Assembly (NCBI GenBank): GCA_028286395.1
Contig: JAQBRS010000001.1
Location: 1-64,000, forward strand
Direction of reading: 5' to 3'
Length of the DNA stretch: 64,000 nt
Source: Candidatus Saccharimonadota bacterium
GTDB lineage: Bacteria > Patescibacteriota > Saccharimonadia > Saccharimonadales > Saccharimonadaceae
Of the stretch, positions 27,240 to 35,212 are shown in pieces. The position numbers and the translations under genes are program-made. The notes under the pieces are model-generated. The model worked only from the letters and a program-made list of their open reading frames with translations. It had not been told where the DNA came from and made no database searches. Positions within the stretch are counted from its first letter, which is position 1; each line of letters begins with the position of its first letter.

Positions 27240-27315
27240 TGGAGCCGTTGTCCGGGATCGAACCGGAGACCTACGCTTTACGAAAGCGCCGCTCTACCAA
27301 CTGAGCTACAACGGC
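27240..27315 (-). tRNA. tRNA-Thr (anticodon CGT), CCA encoded
   Basis: Acceptor GCCGTTG/CAACGGC, discriminator T, encoded CCA. The anticodon loop is TTCGTAA (CGT), and the T-arm CCGG-TTCGATC-CCGG is canonical. The discriminator base U matches the UGGA of the thrS T-box candidate. An extended -10 (TGC TATAAT, 27338-27343) lies upstream. Confidence 0.95.
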
Positions 27316-27337
27316 ACGTACGATATTTGCTCCTGCC

Positions 27338-27346
27338 ATTATAGCA
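27338..27346 (-). promoter_or_regulatory. tRNA-Thr promoter (extended -10)
   Basis: TGC TATAAT on the minus strand, about 22 bases before the tRNA. It probably also drives the two membrane-protein genes downstream. Confidence 0.65.
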
Positions 27347-27381
27347 TCAGATACAGTGAAAATAAATGAAGTCGACAGAGG

Positions 27382-27410
27382 TTGCTATAAGGGGCAAAAA
27401 CTGCTAAAAT
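27382..27410 (+). promoter_or_regulatory. tRNA-Asp promoter
   Basis: TTGCTA (27382-27387), 17 bases ending in TGC, TAAAAT (27405-27410). A small GAGTC/GACTC hairpin lies in the leader before the tRNA. Confidence 0.7.
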
Positions 27411-27442
27411 CCTTAGAGTCTTGGCCAAAGACTCACATGCGA

Positions 27443-27520
27443 GGGCTCGTAGTGAAGCTGGCCTATCACGTCTCCCTGTCACGGAGAAGATCGCCGGTTC
27501 GAATCCGGTCGGGCCCGCCA
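27443..27520 (+). tRNA. tRNA-Asp (anticodon GTC), CCA encoded
   Basis: Acceptor GGGCTCG/CGGGCCC (one G-U), discriminator G, encoded CCA. The anticodon loop is CTGTCAC (GTC), and the T-arm GCCGG-TTCGAAT-CCGGT pairs apart from a terminal G-U. A terminator follows. Confidence 0.95.
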
Positions 27521-27535
27521 AGCAATTATCAAAGA

Positions 27536-27557
27536 AACTCCTGAGGGAGTTTTTGTT
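27536..27557 (+). terminator. tRNA-Asp terminator
   Basis: AACTCC-TGAG-GGAGTT followed by TTTGTTTTC. Confidence 0.8.
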
Positions 27558-27629
27558 TTCAATGAATTTAATGGGGGGCGCATCGCTGGCTTACGATACG
27601 CCCCCTAAATTATTTAGAAACTCTCCGTT

Positions 27630-29000
27630 CTACTTATCGATAAAGACAGACACGGGAATATCACCAGATTGGCCGTATTGCGCAGAGATCCCTCCGCGGA
27701 CATACCAGTAGTTAGTACTAGGGCGATACACGGCGGCTTCGATCGTGCCGTTACCGTCGTAGTCACCAACCATCGGAATGTCTCCAGACTGACCATAACT
27801 GAAGTCGCCAACATTACGTATGTGCCATCCACCATCGGAGGGCCTAAAGACAGCGACATCAGTTGTGCCGTTACCGTCATAATCCGCCGGAACTACCACA
27901 TCGGATGCCTGTCCATATTGCACCGACACTCCACCCCTCACATACCAGTAGTTAGTACTAGGGCGATACACGGCGGCTTCGATCGTGCCGTTACCGTCGT
28001 AGTCACCTGGAACGGGAATATCACCAGACTGGCCATAGACGAAGTCTCCTATTAGGCGTATATGCCAACTTCCGTCACTAGGCCTGAACACAGCTATGTC
28101 GGTTGTGCCATCATTATTGTAGTCACCTGGAACGGGAATATCACCAGACTGGCCATACTGAATAGAAGCTCCACCCCTCACATACCAGTAGTTAGTACTA
28201 GGGCGATACACGGCGGCTTCGATCGTGCCGTTACCGTCGTAGTCACCTGGAACGGGAATATCACCAGACTGGCCATAGACGAAGTCAGTAACCCCCCTGA
28301 TGTGCCAACCTCCGTCCGATGGCCTAAACACAACCATGTCGGTCGTTCCGTCGTTGTTATAGTCACCATACGCTAGATGAACAGAGCAGCTCGTGCCAAC
28401 AAAGACCGTTCCACTCCATACCCCATTAGTTCCAGTCCCGCCCGTGGCCGTCATGTCGGGTGCTCCACAGATGCGTGCACTGTCAGCCGTATCAAACGGA
28501 ACCTTGGAGTTGTTCCAGCAATTTACTGCAGACCATATTTGGAAATGCACATGAGCCACACCGTTGTTTCCGTATGAGCCGGCAGTGCCAACAGCGCCAA
28601 CCAACTGCCCCGCAGCTACTGATGCTCCACTGGTAAGCGAAGTGGCGATGTGCGTGAGTGTAATACTCCTACTGCCTGCGACGTTAATACATAGATCGCC
28701 GGTTGCACCTGGTGTGTAAGCAACCGTTCCTGCGAGCGGTGCGTACACTGCAAGGCCACCAGCCGAAGTGGAGCTACAGTTGCCCGTAACAAGGTCTAGG
28801 CCGTATTGCGAGGTGCCAGTATGTGTGCCACTACTATAACCCTCGTAAACACAGACCCCCTGACTGGCGCCGTATGGAGATAGAATATCACCAATCGAGG
28901 ACGCTTGGGCGGGTACTGCGAACACTATTCCTGCAAAAACGAATGCCATCGCACTCAATCCCGCGAAAAATCTTGCCAATCTTTTTCTCAATCGAATCAC
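27630..29000 (-). CDS. Secreted M23-like protein with C-terminal FG-GAP/VCBS repeats
   Basis: A 456-residue exported protein. A signal peptide (ends near AVPAQAS, residue 34) is followed by a LytM/M23-like domain. SQYGLDLVTG occupies the HxGxD position with the first zinc His replaced, while LTHI and AHVHFQIW (the HxH motif) remain, so peptidase activity is doubtful. Residues 215-456 are about seven FG-GAP/VCBS-type repeats (GDYDGNGTIEAAVYRPSTNYWYVRG) with calcium-type DxDxNG loops. The start is GTG at 29000 or possibly TTG at 28991, which has better spacing from GAAAGG. A surface adhesin or wall-binding role is likely. Confidence 0.82.
   Translation of the reverse strand: MIRLRKRLARFFAGLSAMAFVFAGIVFAVPAQASSIGDILSPYGASQGVCVYEGYSSGTHTGTSQYGLDLVTGNCSSTSAGGLAVYAPLAGTVAYTPGATGDLCINVAGSRSITLTHIATSLTSGASVAAGQLVGAVGTAGSYGNNGVAHVHFQIWSAVNCWNNSKVPFDTADSARICGAPDMTATGGTGTNGVWSGTVFVGTSCSVHLAYGDYNNDGTTDMVVFRPSDGGWHIRGVTDFVYGQSGDIPVPGDYDGNGTIEAAVYRPSTNYWYVRGGASIQYGQSGDIPVPGDYNNDGTTDIAVFRPSDGSWHIRLIGDFVYGQSGDIPVPGDYDGNGTIEAAVYRPSTNYWYVRGGVSVQYGQASDVVVPADYDGNGTTDVAVFRPSDGGWHIRNVGDFSYGQSGDIPMVGDYDGNGTIEAAVYRPSTNYWYVRGGISAQYGQSGDIPVSVFIDK
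27650..28380. repeat. Tandem 240-bp repeats within the FG-GAP gene
   Basis: The block beginning CATACCAGTAGTTAGTACTA recurs at 27701, 27941 and 28181, exactly 240 bases apart. At least 65 bases are identical between copies and the rest is similar. Each copy encodes two protein repeats. The near-identity suggests recent duplication or gene conversion. Confidence 0.9.
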
Positions 29001-29162
29001 CCTTTCGAGGTGTCATGCAAAAACGCCAGAAGTCCTGGTTAATCCTCAATCCATTAGAGAGAAAACGTTTCGATTAAGAATAGCTTTTTGTTTGGTCTTT
29101 AGGCAAGTCTATTTAAACAAAATAGTCCCATACCGGTTCCGCTACGGCCCGCCAAGAAATCA

Positions 29163-29191
29163 TTTACATAATACCATTTTTATGGTATTAT
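29163..29191 (+). promoter_or_regulatory. Promoter overlapping an AATACCAT inverted repeat
   Basis: TTTACA (29163-29168), 17 bases, TATTAT (29186-29191). The ATG at 29200 is 8 bases after the -10. The spacer and -10 contain AATACCAT-TTTT-ATGGTATT, which could be a repressor site or a terminator-like hairpin. Confidence 0.6.
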
Positions 29192-29199
29192 TTTTATTC

Positions 29200-29697
29200 A
29201 TGAAAGAGTTTCGATTCACCAACGAGCACTCCTCTACTGACGTAGCGGATATCGTTGATGTCTTACGGCAACCAAGACTGTGGATCCCTACCGCACAAGA
29301 CTACCCGAATCACAGCGCTTGGCTTGATAAAACGGAGGCGCAAATCGCATCTGGAACAAAACGAGTAATGGCTGCCTACATGGGACGAGATGCCGTCGGA
29401 ACTGTTATCTATCAGCGACAAGCTGATCAACCGCAAACACTCGAAATCCGTAATATATCAGTTAGTTCTGATGCCCGCGGTCGCTACGTCGGCGCATTCC
29501 TACTTCGTAACGCCGAGGTTGAAGCGGTTCAAAACGATTTCCCCGACATCGAAGAATTCACTATCGATACAAAAGTTACCAACCAAGAAATGGTGTCATT
29601 CCTCGAAGCACAAGGCTATACGATACAGGATATTACAGACCTGTACGGACTTGGTGCAGGTCTCGATGCTGTCATGACAAAACCAGTCGTAAGGTAA
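29200..29697 (+). CDS. GNAT family N-acetyltransferase
   Basis: A 165-residue GNAT-fold protein. The acetyl-CoA-binding region is LEIRNISVSSDARGRYVGAFLLRNAE (beta4, then R/Q-x-x-G-x-G/A-like SDARGRYVGA). FTIDTKVTNQEMVSFLEAQGY is the usual beta5-alpha4 segment. The ATG at 29200 is chosen over 29092, because the promoter -10 ends at 29191 and the mRNA is therefore predicted to be leaderless. Substrate unknown. It is followed 4 bases later by an uncharacterised gene. Confidence 0.82.
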   Translation: MKEFRFTNEHSSTDVADIVDVLRQPRLWIPTAQDYPNHSAWLDKTEAQIASGTKRVMAAYMGRDAVGTVIYQRQADQPQTLEIRNISVSSDARGRYVGAFLLRNAEVEAVQNDFPDIEEFTIDTKVTNQEMVSFLEAQGYTIQDITDLYGLGAGLDAVMTKPVVR

Positions 29698-29701
29698 TGG
29701 T

Positions 29702-30283
29702 ATGAGCGAACTTATCCCAACTCCACCTGAAAAACAAACTTCCATTGAATCATGGACACCGCTAGAAGCCGGTCTCTCGATTCCGATCAATGGCGTTCAC
29801 CTTGGCCGCATTGAACAACCGGAAGGTGGCGCTACATACAAAGACGAAGCCCACACCCTCGTCGATGAAGCCGGCTTTATATTTACCGTCACGCAATCTT
29901 CAGCCGGGTTCACCGGTATCTATGTAAACCCAACTGAAGGTCACGCAGTTAGTACACTCGCTGTCGACCCAGAAACAAAAGTTCCTCAGTGGGCTGAACC
30001 TTCCATAAGTGACCCGCAAATTCTCGTGAGTGGCGATTGGGGACAACTCGTAAATAATCCTGATATTCTTGACGCCAAATGGGACGACGATACAAAGTTC
30101 GGTGAAGCTGGTGTCCACGCTGGCATCATTAAAGTGACCAGCGCCGATGGACAGACTCGCTACTTTGGCTTAGCTGCCGACTTTGCGGGCCAAGAAGACA
30201 ACTGGGACGTGACAGGAAAAATAGTTGAGCTTGCACCAAAAAGTGAACTCGACGCACCCGCCCCCAAACCACTCGAAGCCTAG
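29702..30283 (+). CDS. Uncharacterised soluble protein
   Basis: A 193-residue acidic protein without a signal peptide, membrane helix or recognised domain. The middle is beta-rich (AGFIFTVTQSSAGFTGIYVNP), and the ends are Pro/Glu rich and probably flexible. It starts 4 bases after the GNAT gene and is certainly co-transcribed with it. Its stop codon overlaps the stop of the convergent GH13 gene in a shared CTAG. I cannot assign a function. Confidence 0.75.
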   Translation: MSELIPTPPEKQTSIESWTPLEAGLSIPINGVHLGRIEQPEGGATYKDEAHTLVDEAGFIFTVTQSSAGFTGIYVNPTEGHAVSTLAVDPETKVPQWAEPSISDPQILVSGDWGQLVNNPDILDAKWDDDTKFGEAGVHAGIIKVTSADGQTRYFGLAADFAGQEDNWDVTGKIVELAPKSELDAPAPKPLEA

Positions 30284-31707
30284 TTTGTCTTTTGTTGTTC
30301 AATCACGACGTGTTGCCACGCACCAAGCTTCATCCGTGAACCAGTAATGTACTCATCGAGAGCAACGTCACCTTTGATAATATCAGTCACTCTTGAGACT
30401 CGTTTCACATCGATATCAGATCGCACAACAGCCTTTTCGTGGCTATAGTTAACGAATACCGTACACTGGCTCTCTTGGTTACTCCACGTCCACGCAATCA
30501 CATGCCGAGACTCACGGTGCAATAATCGGGACTTTACTGGAGTCAGCTGCCATTTCTTGTGTTCAAGGTCTTTCGACTGAACAAAACTTTGTAACTTGTC
30601 GTAGAAATTGATGAGCATCTCATTTGGCACTTCGTCTGCTCGTCTGCCAAGATGTACTGGAATACGGATCTTTCGACCTTCTCGCTCACCATCGTGATAC
30701 AGATGCGAGCCAGGCAATGTCATTGTCACAACGGCAGCCGCTTTATGCTTTTCGAGTGGGAATTCGTGCGCAGCTCGTTCCTCATCATGGTTCTCAAGAA
30801 AACGTAGCAAATGATTTTGGTACTCAACGGGACGTTCAAGGTGTTCTCTTATTTTATGCAGTGAACCGTGCAACAGATGATCATACAAGTCTTTGTCGTA
30901 ACAAAGGTCGAAGCCCTGATCCAGGAGATCTTGTTGCTTGTCCCAGTACACCTCAGCAAGGAAAAGAAAATCTGGACGAACCTCACGAACGGCGGTAATA
31001 ATGTGTGGCCAGTATTCAGTTTCAGGGATATCGCCTACTCTGTGTTTCCACGTGTCTTTAAAAATAGTATTCATCATCAACATCGCCATATCGCAACGGA
31101 CGCCGTCGGCGATGCTCGCAATATACTGCAGAGTCCCTACGACTTCTTGCCTAAAGCCAGGTGAGAATGCGTTCAGCTGCAACACATCGGACCATGGTTC
31201 AAAATTGGGGTCTTTCCCTTTTGCGAAGATACCGCTAGGAGTGTGAACAAATGCTTCGGGGTGTCGTTTTAATTCGTGTTCAGTACCGGAAAGAAAATAA
31301 TCTGGGTGTTCAATCACCCAGTGATGATCAATGCCGACATGATTCGGCACGTAATCGACAATGATCTTGATCCCTCGTTGTTTTAAAGCCTCACGAGCAA
31401 CGGCCAACCCATCGTTTCCACCCAACGATTCATCAACAACATACTCCTGAATGCTATAGGCCGATCCCAAAAGGTCTTCGTCTTTCATATCGGGCAGAGC
31501 TTCTTTTAGCCACTCCTCGTCCTTCGCCATTTCGCGCGCAATCGGGCTTCGTTTCCATACACCCATAAACCAGACTGTATCGATACTAGGATGAGCAATC
31601 GCATCCCATTCCTGTTCAGGGATATCTGCAAGCGTGACGACATGGCCAGTCCGAAGGCTAACTTCACGCAGAAAGATCGGAGTATTAATCTCGTAGATGT
31701 TGTTCAT
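30280..31707 (-). CDS. Alpha-amylase family (GH13) glycoside hydrolase
   Basis: About 475 residues. All four GH13 signature regions are present: DYVPNHVGIDH (I), GVRCDMAML (II, nucleophile Asp), FLFLAEVYW (III, acid/base Glu) and FLENHDEER (IV). A C-terminal beta domain follows. It has no signal peptide, so it acts in the cytoplasm, perhaps on glycogen- or trehalose-type glucans. The exact specificity is unknown. I take the ATG at 31707 (MNNIYEIN), which overlaps the end of sodA by 23 bases. The track start at 31734 would overlap by 50. Confidence 0.87.
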   Translation of the reverse strand: MNNIYEINTPIFLREVSLRTGHVVTLADIPEQEWDAIAHPSIDTVWFMGVWKRSPIAREMAKDEEWLKEALPDMKDEDLLGSAYSIQEYVVDESLGGNDGLAVAREALKQRGIKIIVDYVPNHVGIDHHWVIEHPDYFLSGTEHELKRHPEAFVHTPSGIFAKGKDPNFEPWSDVLQLNAFSPGFRQEVVGTLQYIASIADGVRCDMAMLMMNTIFKDTWKHRVGDIPETEYWPHIITAVREVRPDFLFLAEVYWDKQQDLLDQGFDLCYDKDLYDHLLHGSLHKIREHLERPVEYQNHLLRFLENHDEERAAHEFPLEKHKAAAVVTMTLPGSHLYHDGEREGRKIRIPVHLGRRADEVPNEMLINFYDKLQSFVQSKDLEHKKWQLTPVKSRLLHRESRHVIAWTWSNQESQCTVFVNYSHEKAVVRSDIDVKRVSRVTDIIKGDVALDEYITGSRMKLGAWQHVVIEQQKTN

Positions 31708-32290
31708 AACGCTCTGCGGCAAAGTTCCAGTCAACGACGTTCCAAAAAGCCTTCACATACTCATCACGTTTGTTTTTGTAGTCCAAGTAGTAGGCGTGCT
31801 CCCAGACATCGAGCCCCATAAGTGGCTCGGGCTGTCCGTTCATAAGGGGTACGTCTTGATTCGCGGTGGTCACAATTGAAAGATCAGGTTGGAGCCATGC
31901 CCAGCCACTTCCAAAAACAGCCAAAGCTTTGGTGGTGAATTCATCCGTGAATGCTTGATAACTGCCGTACTTTGCAACGATACCGTCAAGGAGTACGCCA
32001 GTTGGTTCACCGCCACCGTTTGGTGACATAACCTTCCAGAACAAGCTGTGATTGTAGTGGCCGCCGCCGTGATTACGAACAGCGCCTCGGATATCTTCAG
32101 GCACGGCATCAAGATTGCTAATAAGTTCAACAATTGTCTTGTCCCCTAGTTCAGGATGAGTCGCAAGCGCTGCGTTCAACTTATCAACATAGGTTTGATG
32201 GTGCTTATCGTGGTGCAACTGCATAATGGCTGCACTAATATTTTCACCAAGTGCGTCATATGCATATCCTAATTCGGGTAGTGTAAACAT
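31685..32290 (-). CDS. Superoxide dismutase, Fe/Mn family
   Basis: A 201-residue Fe/Mn SOD, converting superoxide to oxygen and peroxide. Metal ligands are visible: MQLHHDKHHQTYV (His near residue 26), NHGGGHYNHSLFW (His near 77), and GLDVWEHAYYLDYKN (Asp and His near 162-166). The sequence does not settle iron versus manganese. GGAGG lies before the ATG. It sits between the PPIase gene (12 bases upstream) and the GH13 gene (overlapping), forming one operon. Confidence 0.94.
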   Translation of the reverse strand: MFTLPELGYAYDALGENISAAIMQLHHDKHHQTYVDKLNAALATHPELGDKTIVELISNLDAVPEDIRGAVRNHGGGHYNHSLFWKVMSPNGGGEPTGVLLDGIVAKYGSYQAFTDEFTTKALAVFGSGWAWLQPDLSIVTTANQDVPLMNGQPEPLMGLDVWEHAYYLDYKNKRDEYVKAFWNVVDWNFAAERYEQHLRD

Positions 32291-32301
32291 AATGTATCCT
32301 C

Positions 32302-33360
32302 CTATTGGTTAGTTGGTGTCGCAACTTCAGGAATAGTAATGTATTTCACCACTTTACTCTGAGTCGTCGCTGCCGTGAGGTCTTTTTCAAAGACGGTCAA
32401 CGGGATGTGAACGTATTCGTAGTTCACTTGAGTGTCGTTGATGTCGAGAAGCTTGATATAGTAGTATCCTTCACCCGTTGTCGATTTTATAACAGTTGAG
32501 ATAGCGCCTTTTTGGAGTTTTGCCGCTGTTGCCGCAAGGCCACCGTCTTGGTTGGTCTTCGGTACCCAGCCGAGCGCTCCGTAGACGACTTGGACTTTGG
32601 AAGTCGCATTAACTGTATCAGCAACGCTTTTAAGGTCGGTGTTCCCTGCCGTAATGGTCTTACCGACGGTATCAGAGATAGCAGTGGCTTGATCATCAAC
32701 AGCAAAGGCTACTTTTTGACGTAGTAATTTTGTCTGCATCGCGTGTTGGTACTCATCGGGAGACCAGCCATAGTAATCGAGGATCACCGCATCGTAAGTT
32801 GATTGAGTCACTTCTCCATCCGTTGAACTGCGTTGTTGTTTTAAGAACGCCTGCAGTTCAGCGTCGGTAACGGTCACGTTATGTTCTTTTGCGAGCTTGA
32901 TTGCATACGCATCAGCCAACGAGTCTTCCATCGCCTGTTGTTTGACGAAGTCAGACTGGCGCTTGCCGTCTGGTGTACTGAGGTTGACGCGCTCTTTTGT
33001 CTCGAGGTAATGAATTGAACTGCGGTACTTCATAAGGTAGTCGCTATATAGGACTTTTTGGCCGTCGATTGAGGCAACAGGGAGAGGAAGGACGCGAGTC
33101 ACGCGGTACATAAAGTCACTCGTGTTCTGGGCAGGATAGAGTTGCCAGTACCCAACACCAATCAAAACAATAAGGGTTGCAACGGTAATAATAATGGCGT
33201 TAAATACCAGTTTGTGGCGAGCATATTGCACGGGGTACTTAAAACGACGTCCTCCAGCGAGGATTCGTTCGCGATGCTCCGCAATAGTTTCGGTGGTGAT
33301 ACGAGCCGACTCTGGGAGAGTGGGTTTCTTACGGCGTATCTTATTCAGTAACTTCTTCAT
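32302..33360 (-). CDS. Membrane-anchored SurA/PrsA-like peptidyl-prolyl isomerase
   Basis: About 352 residues. I choose the ATG at 33360 (MKKLLNKIRRKK), which has AAGGAGATC just upstream, not the track start at 33435. A cytoplasmic basic region is followed by one transmembrane helix (near residues 50-75 of this form). An extracellular SurA_N-like helical region (KYRSSIHYLETKERV...) then leads to a parvulin-like rotamase segment (VQVVYGALGWVPKTNQDGGLAA and GEGYYYIKLLDI). It probably folds exported proteins such as pilins and surface repeat proteins. It overlaps the PH-domain gene by 20 bases. Confidence 0.8.
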   Translation of the reverse strand: MKKLLNKIRRKKPTLPESARITTETIAEHRERILAGGRRFKYPVQYARHKLVFNAIIITVATLIVLIGVGYWQLYPAQNTSDFMYRVTRVLPLPVASIDGQKVLYSDYLMKYRSSIHYLETKERVNLSTPDGKRQSDFVKQQAMEDSLADAYAIKLAKEHNVTVTDAELQAFLKQQRSSTDGEVTQSTYDAVILDYYGWSPDEYQHAMQTKLLRQKVAFAVDDQATAISDTVGKTITAGNTDLKSVADTVNATSKVQVVYGALGWVPKTNQDGGLAATAAKLQKGAISTVIKSTTGEGYYYIKLLDINDTQVNYEYVHIPLTVFEKDLTAATTQSKVVKYITIPEVATPTNQ

Positions 33361-33877
33361 GATCTCCTTGTTGTTCGACTGCATTAGCAACGGCGTTCTG
33401 TAACTTATTGTAGGTCTTGTCCGGATGTTCGACATTTCGAATTACCAAGTCCCCTACGAATGTCTGAATGACAATGGTCCCAAACCCTAGAATTTCGCCA
33501 GTGAAGCCAGGTATATTATAGCTTATGTTTTGGATCTTTGACAGTCGTAGCTCGACAACGTCCTTGCCGAAGATCCCCTTTTGGGTTACCTGTCGAATTC
33601 GTTGGTTCGTTACCAGGTAAATCGTAAAGTACCACATGACGTAGTGGTAGAAGAAAAACAACAGTCCAAGCGCCAATCCCCCAACGGGAAGCCAAAAGAG
33701 TTCAAGATTATTCTGCCAGATAAGGGGCGGGATTGCAGTAATCGCCAGTGGAGCAAGCAAAAGCCAAAAACCCTTCCGCATCGCAATAATGTGCCGACGA
33801 AAGACGAACAACACCTTCTCACCCGGTCGTTGACCCTCAAAATCAAGCTTCGCTGGCTCTATATCTTCTTCTGCCAT
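33341..33877 (-). CDS. Membrane protein with bacterial PH domain
   Basis: A 178-residue protein with two close transmembrane helices (residues 36-80) followed by a bPH-type domain (YLVTNQRIRQVTQKGIFGKDVVELRLSKIQNISY, then GFGTIVIQTF). The RIRQ and IQNI segments are the usual pattern. Function is unknown in most bacteria. A TATTAT -10 lies 11 bases before the ATG, so its leader is only a few bases. It overlaps the PPIase gene and probably heads the PH-PPIase-SOD-GH13 operon. Confidence 0.8.
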   Translation of the reverse strand: MAEEDIEPAKLDFEGQRPGEKVLFVFRRHIIAMRKGFWLLLAPLAITAIPPLIWQNNLELFWLPVGGLALGLLFFFYHYVMWYFTIYLVTNQRIRQVTQKGIFGKDVVELRLSKIQNISYNIPGFTGEILGFGTIVIQTFVGDLVIRNVEHPDKTYNKLQNAVANAVEQQGDHEEVTE

Positions 33878-33900
33878 AACTGTAGTTTATAATACAGTAT

Positions 33901-34494
33901 TTATTCGTTGTTGTCGTCGAGATTAACCTTGATCACAACGTTCGACGGGCCAGCGTTTGGATCGATCTTGAAATCAGCGTCACTGAATTTACCATCCATG
34001 AGGAGCGAATTCTGAAACGCGTCATCTCGTAGTTTGCTCGTCACCGTGATACGAACATATTCACCCTTCGCAGACTTGTAGTGGTATTGAGTCTCGGTAC
34101 TGCCCGCATACGGCTGACCGATGAAGCTAAAGCCCGCTGCTTTCACGGCCGTATCGAGTTCTTTGGCGGTCGCATCAACGCTGGCCGCACGGATATAATC
34201 TTTTTCAGATGAGTAAGTTCGACCTTTATCATAAGAGTAAACGCGCTTGTCGCCAAAAACGTTCTGTCTCTGCAAGATATACTTATCGTTAGTATCAATG
34301 CCTAAACTCGCATAGATTTGATTAATGCGATACAGCCGAGCGTCGTTATTAGCCCTGACAGCAATCGTTAAGACACCAAGTGTCGCTAATAAGACGACGA
34401 AGAAAAAGAGAATCGCACGAATGAGAATCTTGTGTTGCTTGTGCCGTTTGAGGTGTTGCTGCTTCGAGAGTACTTTTAGAGATTTTTTTACCAT
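33901..34494 (-). CDS. Single-pass membrane protein, unknown function
   Basis: A 197-residue protein with a very basic N-terminus (MVKKSLKVLSKQQHLKRHKQ), one transmembrane helix (residues 24-46) and an extracellular domain of about 150 residues that I do not recognise. The leaderless arrangement is clear: TGC TACTAT TGAGAC ATG, with the -10 at 34501-34506. It stands alone between tRNA-Arg and the PH-domain operon. Confidence 0.7.
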   Translation of the reverse strand: MVKKSLKVLSKQQHLKRHKQHKILIRAILFFFVVLLATLGVLTIAVRANNDARLYRINQIYASLGIDTNDKYILQRQNVFGDKRVYSYDKGRTYSSEKDYIRAASVDATAKELDTAVKAAGFSFIGQPYAGSTETQYHYKSAKGEYVRITVTSKLRDDAFQNSLLMDGKFSDADFKIDPNAGPSNVVIKVNLDDNNE

Positions 34495-34510
34495 GTCTCA
34501 ATAGTAGCAT

Positions 34511-34536
34511 AAGCAGAAAGACTCCAGCAGGAGTCT
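34511..34536 (-). terminator. Weak terminator after tRNA-Arg
   Basis: AGACTCC-TGCT-GGAGTCT followed by TTCTGCTT on the minus strand. It lies between tRNA-Arg and the -10 element of the next gene. Confidence 0.55.
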
Positions 34537-34548
34537 CTCATAATTTCT

Positions 34549-34625
34549 TGGTACCCCGGGCAGGAGTCGAACCTACAACCATATCCTTAGGACGGATCTA
34601 CTCTATCCAGTTGAGCTACCGGGGC
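34549..34625 (-). tRNA. tRNA-Arg (anticodon CCT), CCA encoded
   Basis: Acceptor GCCCCGG/CCGGGGT (terminal G-U), discriminator A, CCA encoded. The anticodon loop GTCCTAA has anticodon CCT. Position 32 is G, where pyrimidine is usual, and the top anticodon-stem pair is G-A, so the stem is slightly weak. The T-arm TTCGACT is canonical. Confidence 0.93.
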
Positions 34626-34658
34626 GTACTCATCATTTTAACAGATGAGGCCGAAGTA

Positions 34659-35171
34659 TTAGCGTGTAAACTTTTCGTTCAAGACGCTGTAGTCGAACAA
34701 CTCGTCGTCAGAGAACCAGTGCGGAATCTCTTGCTGTGCATCTGAAAGGTCGCCGGATGCGTGAATCAAGTTAGGAATCGCCTTGTCTTCTGAGTCACCG
34801 TAGCCATAGCTCATATGTGAGAAATCGCCACGAATCGTCCCTGGTGCAGATGACTTTGGCTCGGTCGAACCAACAAGCTTGCGAACGAGCTCAACAGCTT
34901 CGATACCTTCAAGCACCATAGCGATGACGGGGCCAGCGATCATGATCTCAAGATTGTTATTGAATACTTTTTCGCCACGACGAGTAATGACTTGCCCGAT
35001 CTCTTCGTAATGTTTGTAGTAGTGGTCGCGGTCTGGGAAGATCATCTTTGTTCCGATAATCTTGAGGCCGACTCGTTCGAAACGAGTTAAAATCTCACCT
35101 ACAACACCACGTTGGATTGCGTCAGGTTTGTAAAGAACAAGCGTGCGTTCAATAAGATTATTTTTTGTCAT
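34659..35171 (-). CDS. ndk: Nucleoside diphosphate kinase
   Basis: A 170-residue NDK, transferring the gamma phosphate between NTPs and NDPs through a phosphohistidine. It has ERTLVLYKPDAIQRGVVGEIL at the start, GTIRGDFS near residue 115, and the active-site NLIHASGD (His near 137). It is about 25-30 residues longer than the typical 140-residue bacterial form: an insertion around MSYGYGDSEDKAIPN precedes the active-site helix, and the C-terminus is extended. AGGGAG lies upstream of the ATG. Confidence 0.93.
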   Translation of the reverse strand: MTKNNLIERTLVLYKPDAIQRGVVGEILTRFERVGLKIIGTKMIFPDRDHYYKHYEEIGQVITRRGEKVFNNNLEIMIAGPVIAMVLEGIEAVELVRKLVGSTEPKSSAPGTIRGDFSHMSYGYGDSEDKAIPNLIHASGDLSDAQQEIPHWFSDDELFDYSVLNEKFTR

Positions 35172-35212
35172 AGTGGGTCTCCCTGTCTGAAATTAGTAGT
35201 GTTGTATGGGTC

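Noticed and set aside
27650-28380. Regular 240-bp repeats as a CRISPR array
   Set aside because: Repeat units are long, coding and in frame, with no short palindromic repeat and unique spacers.
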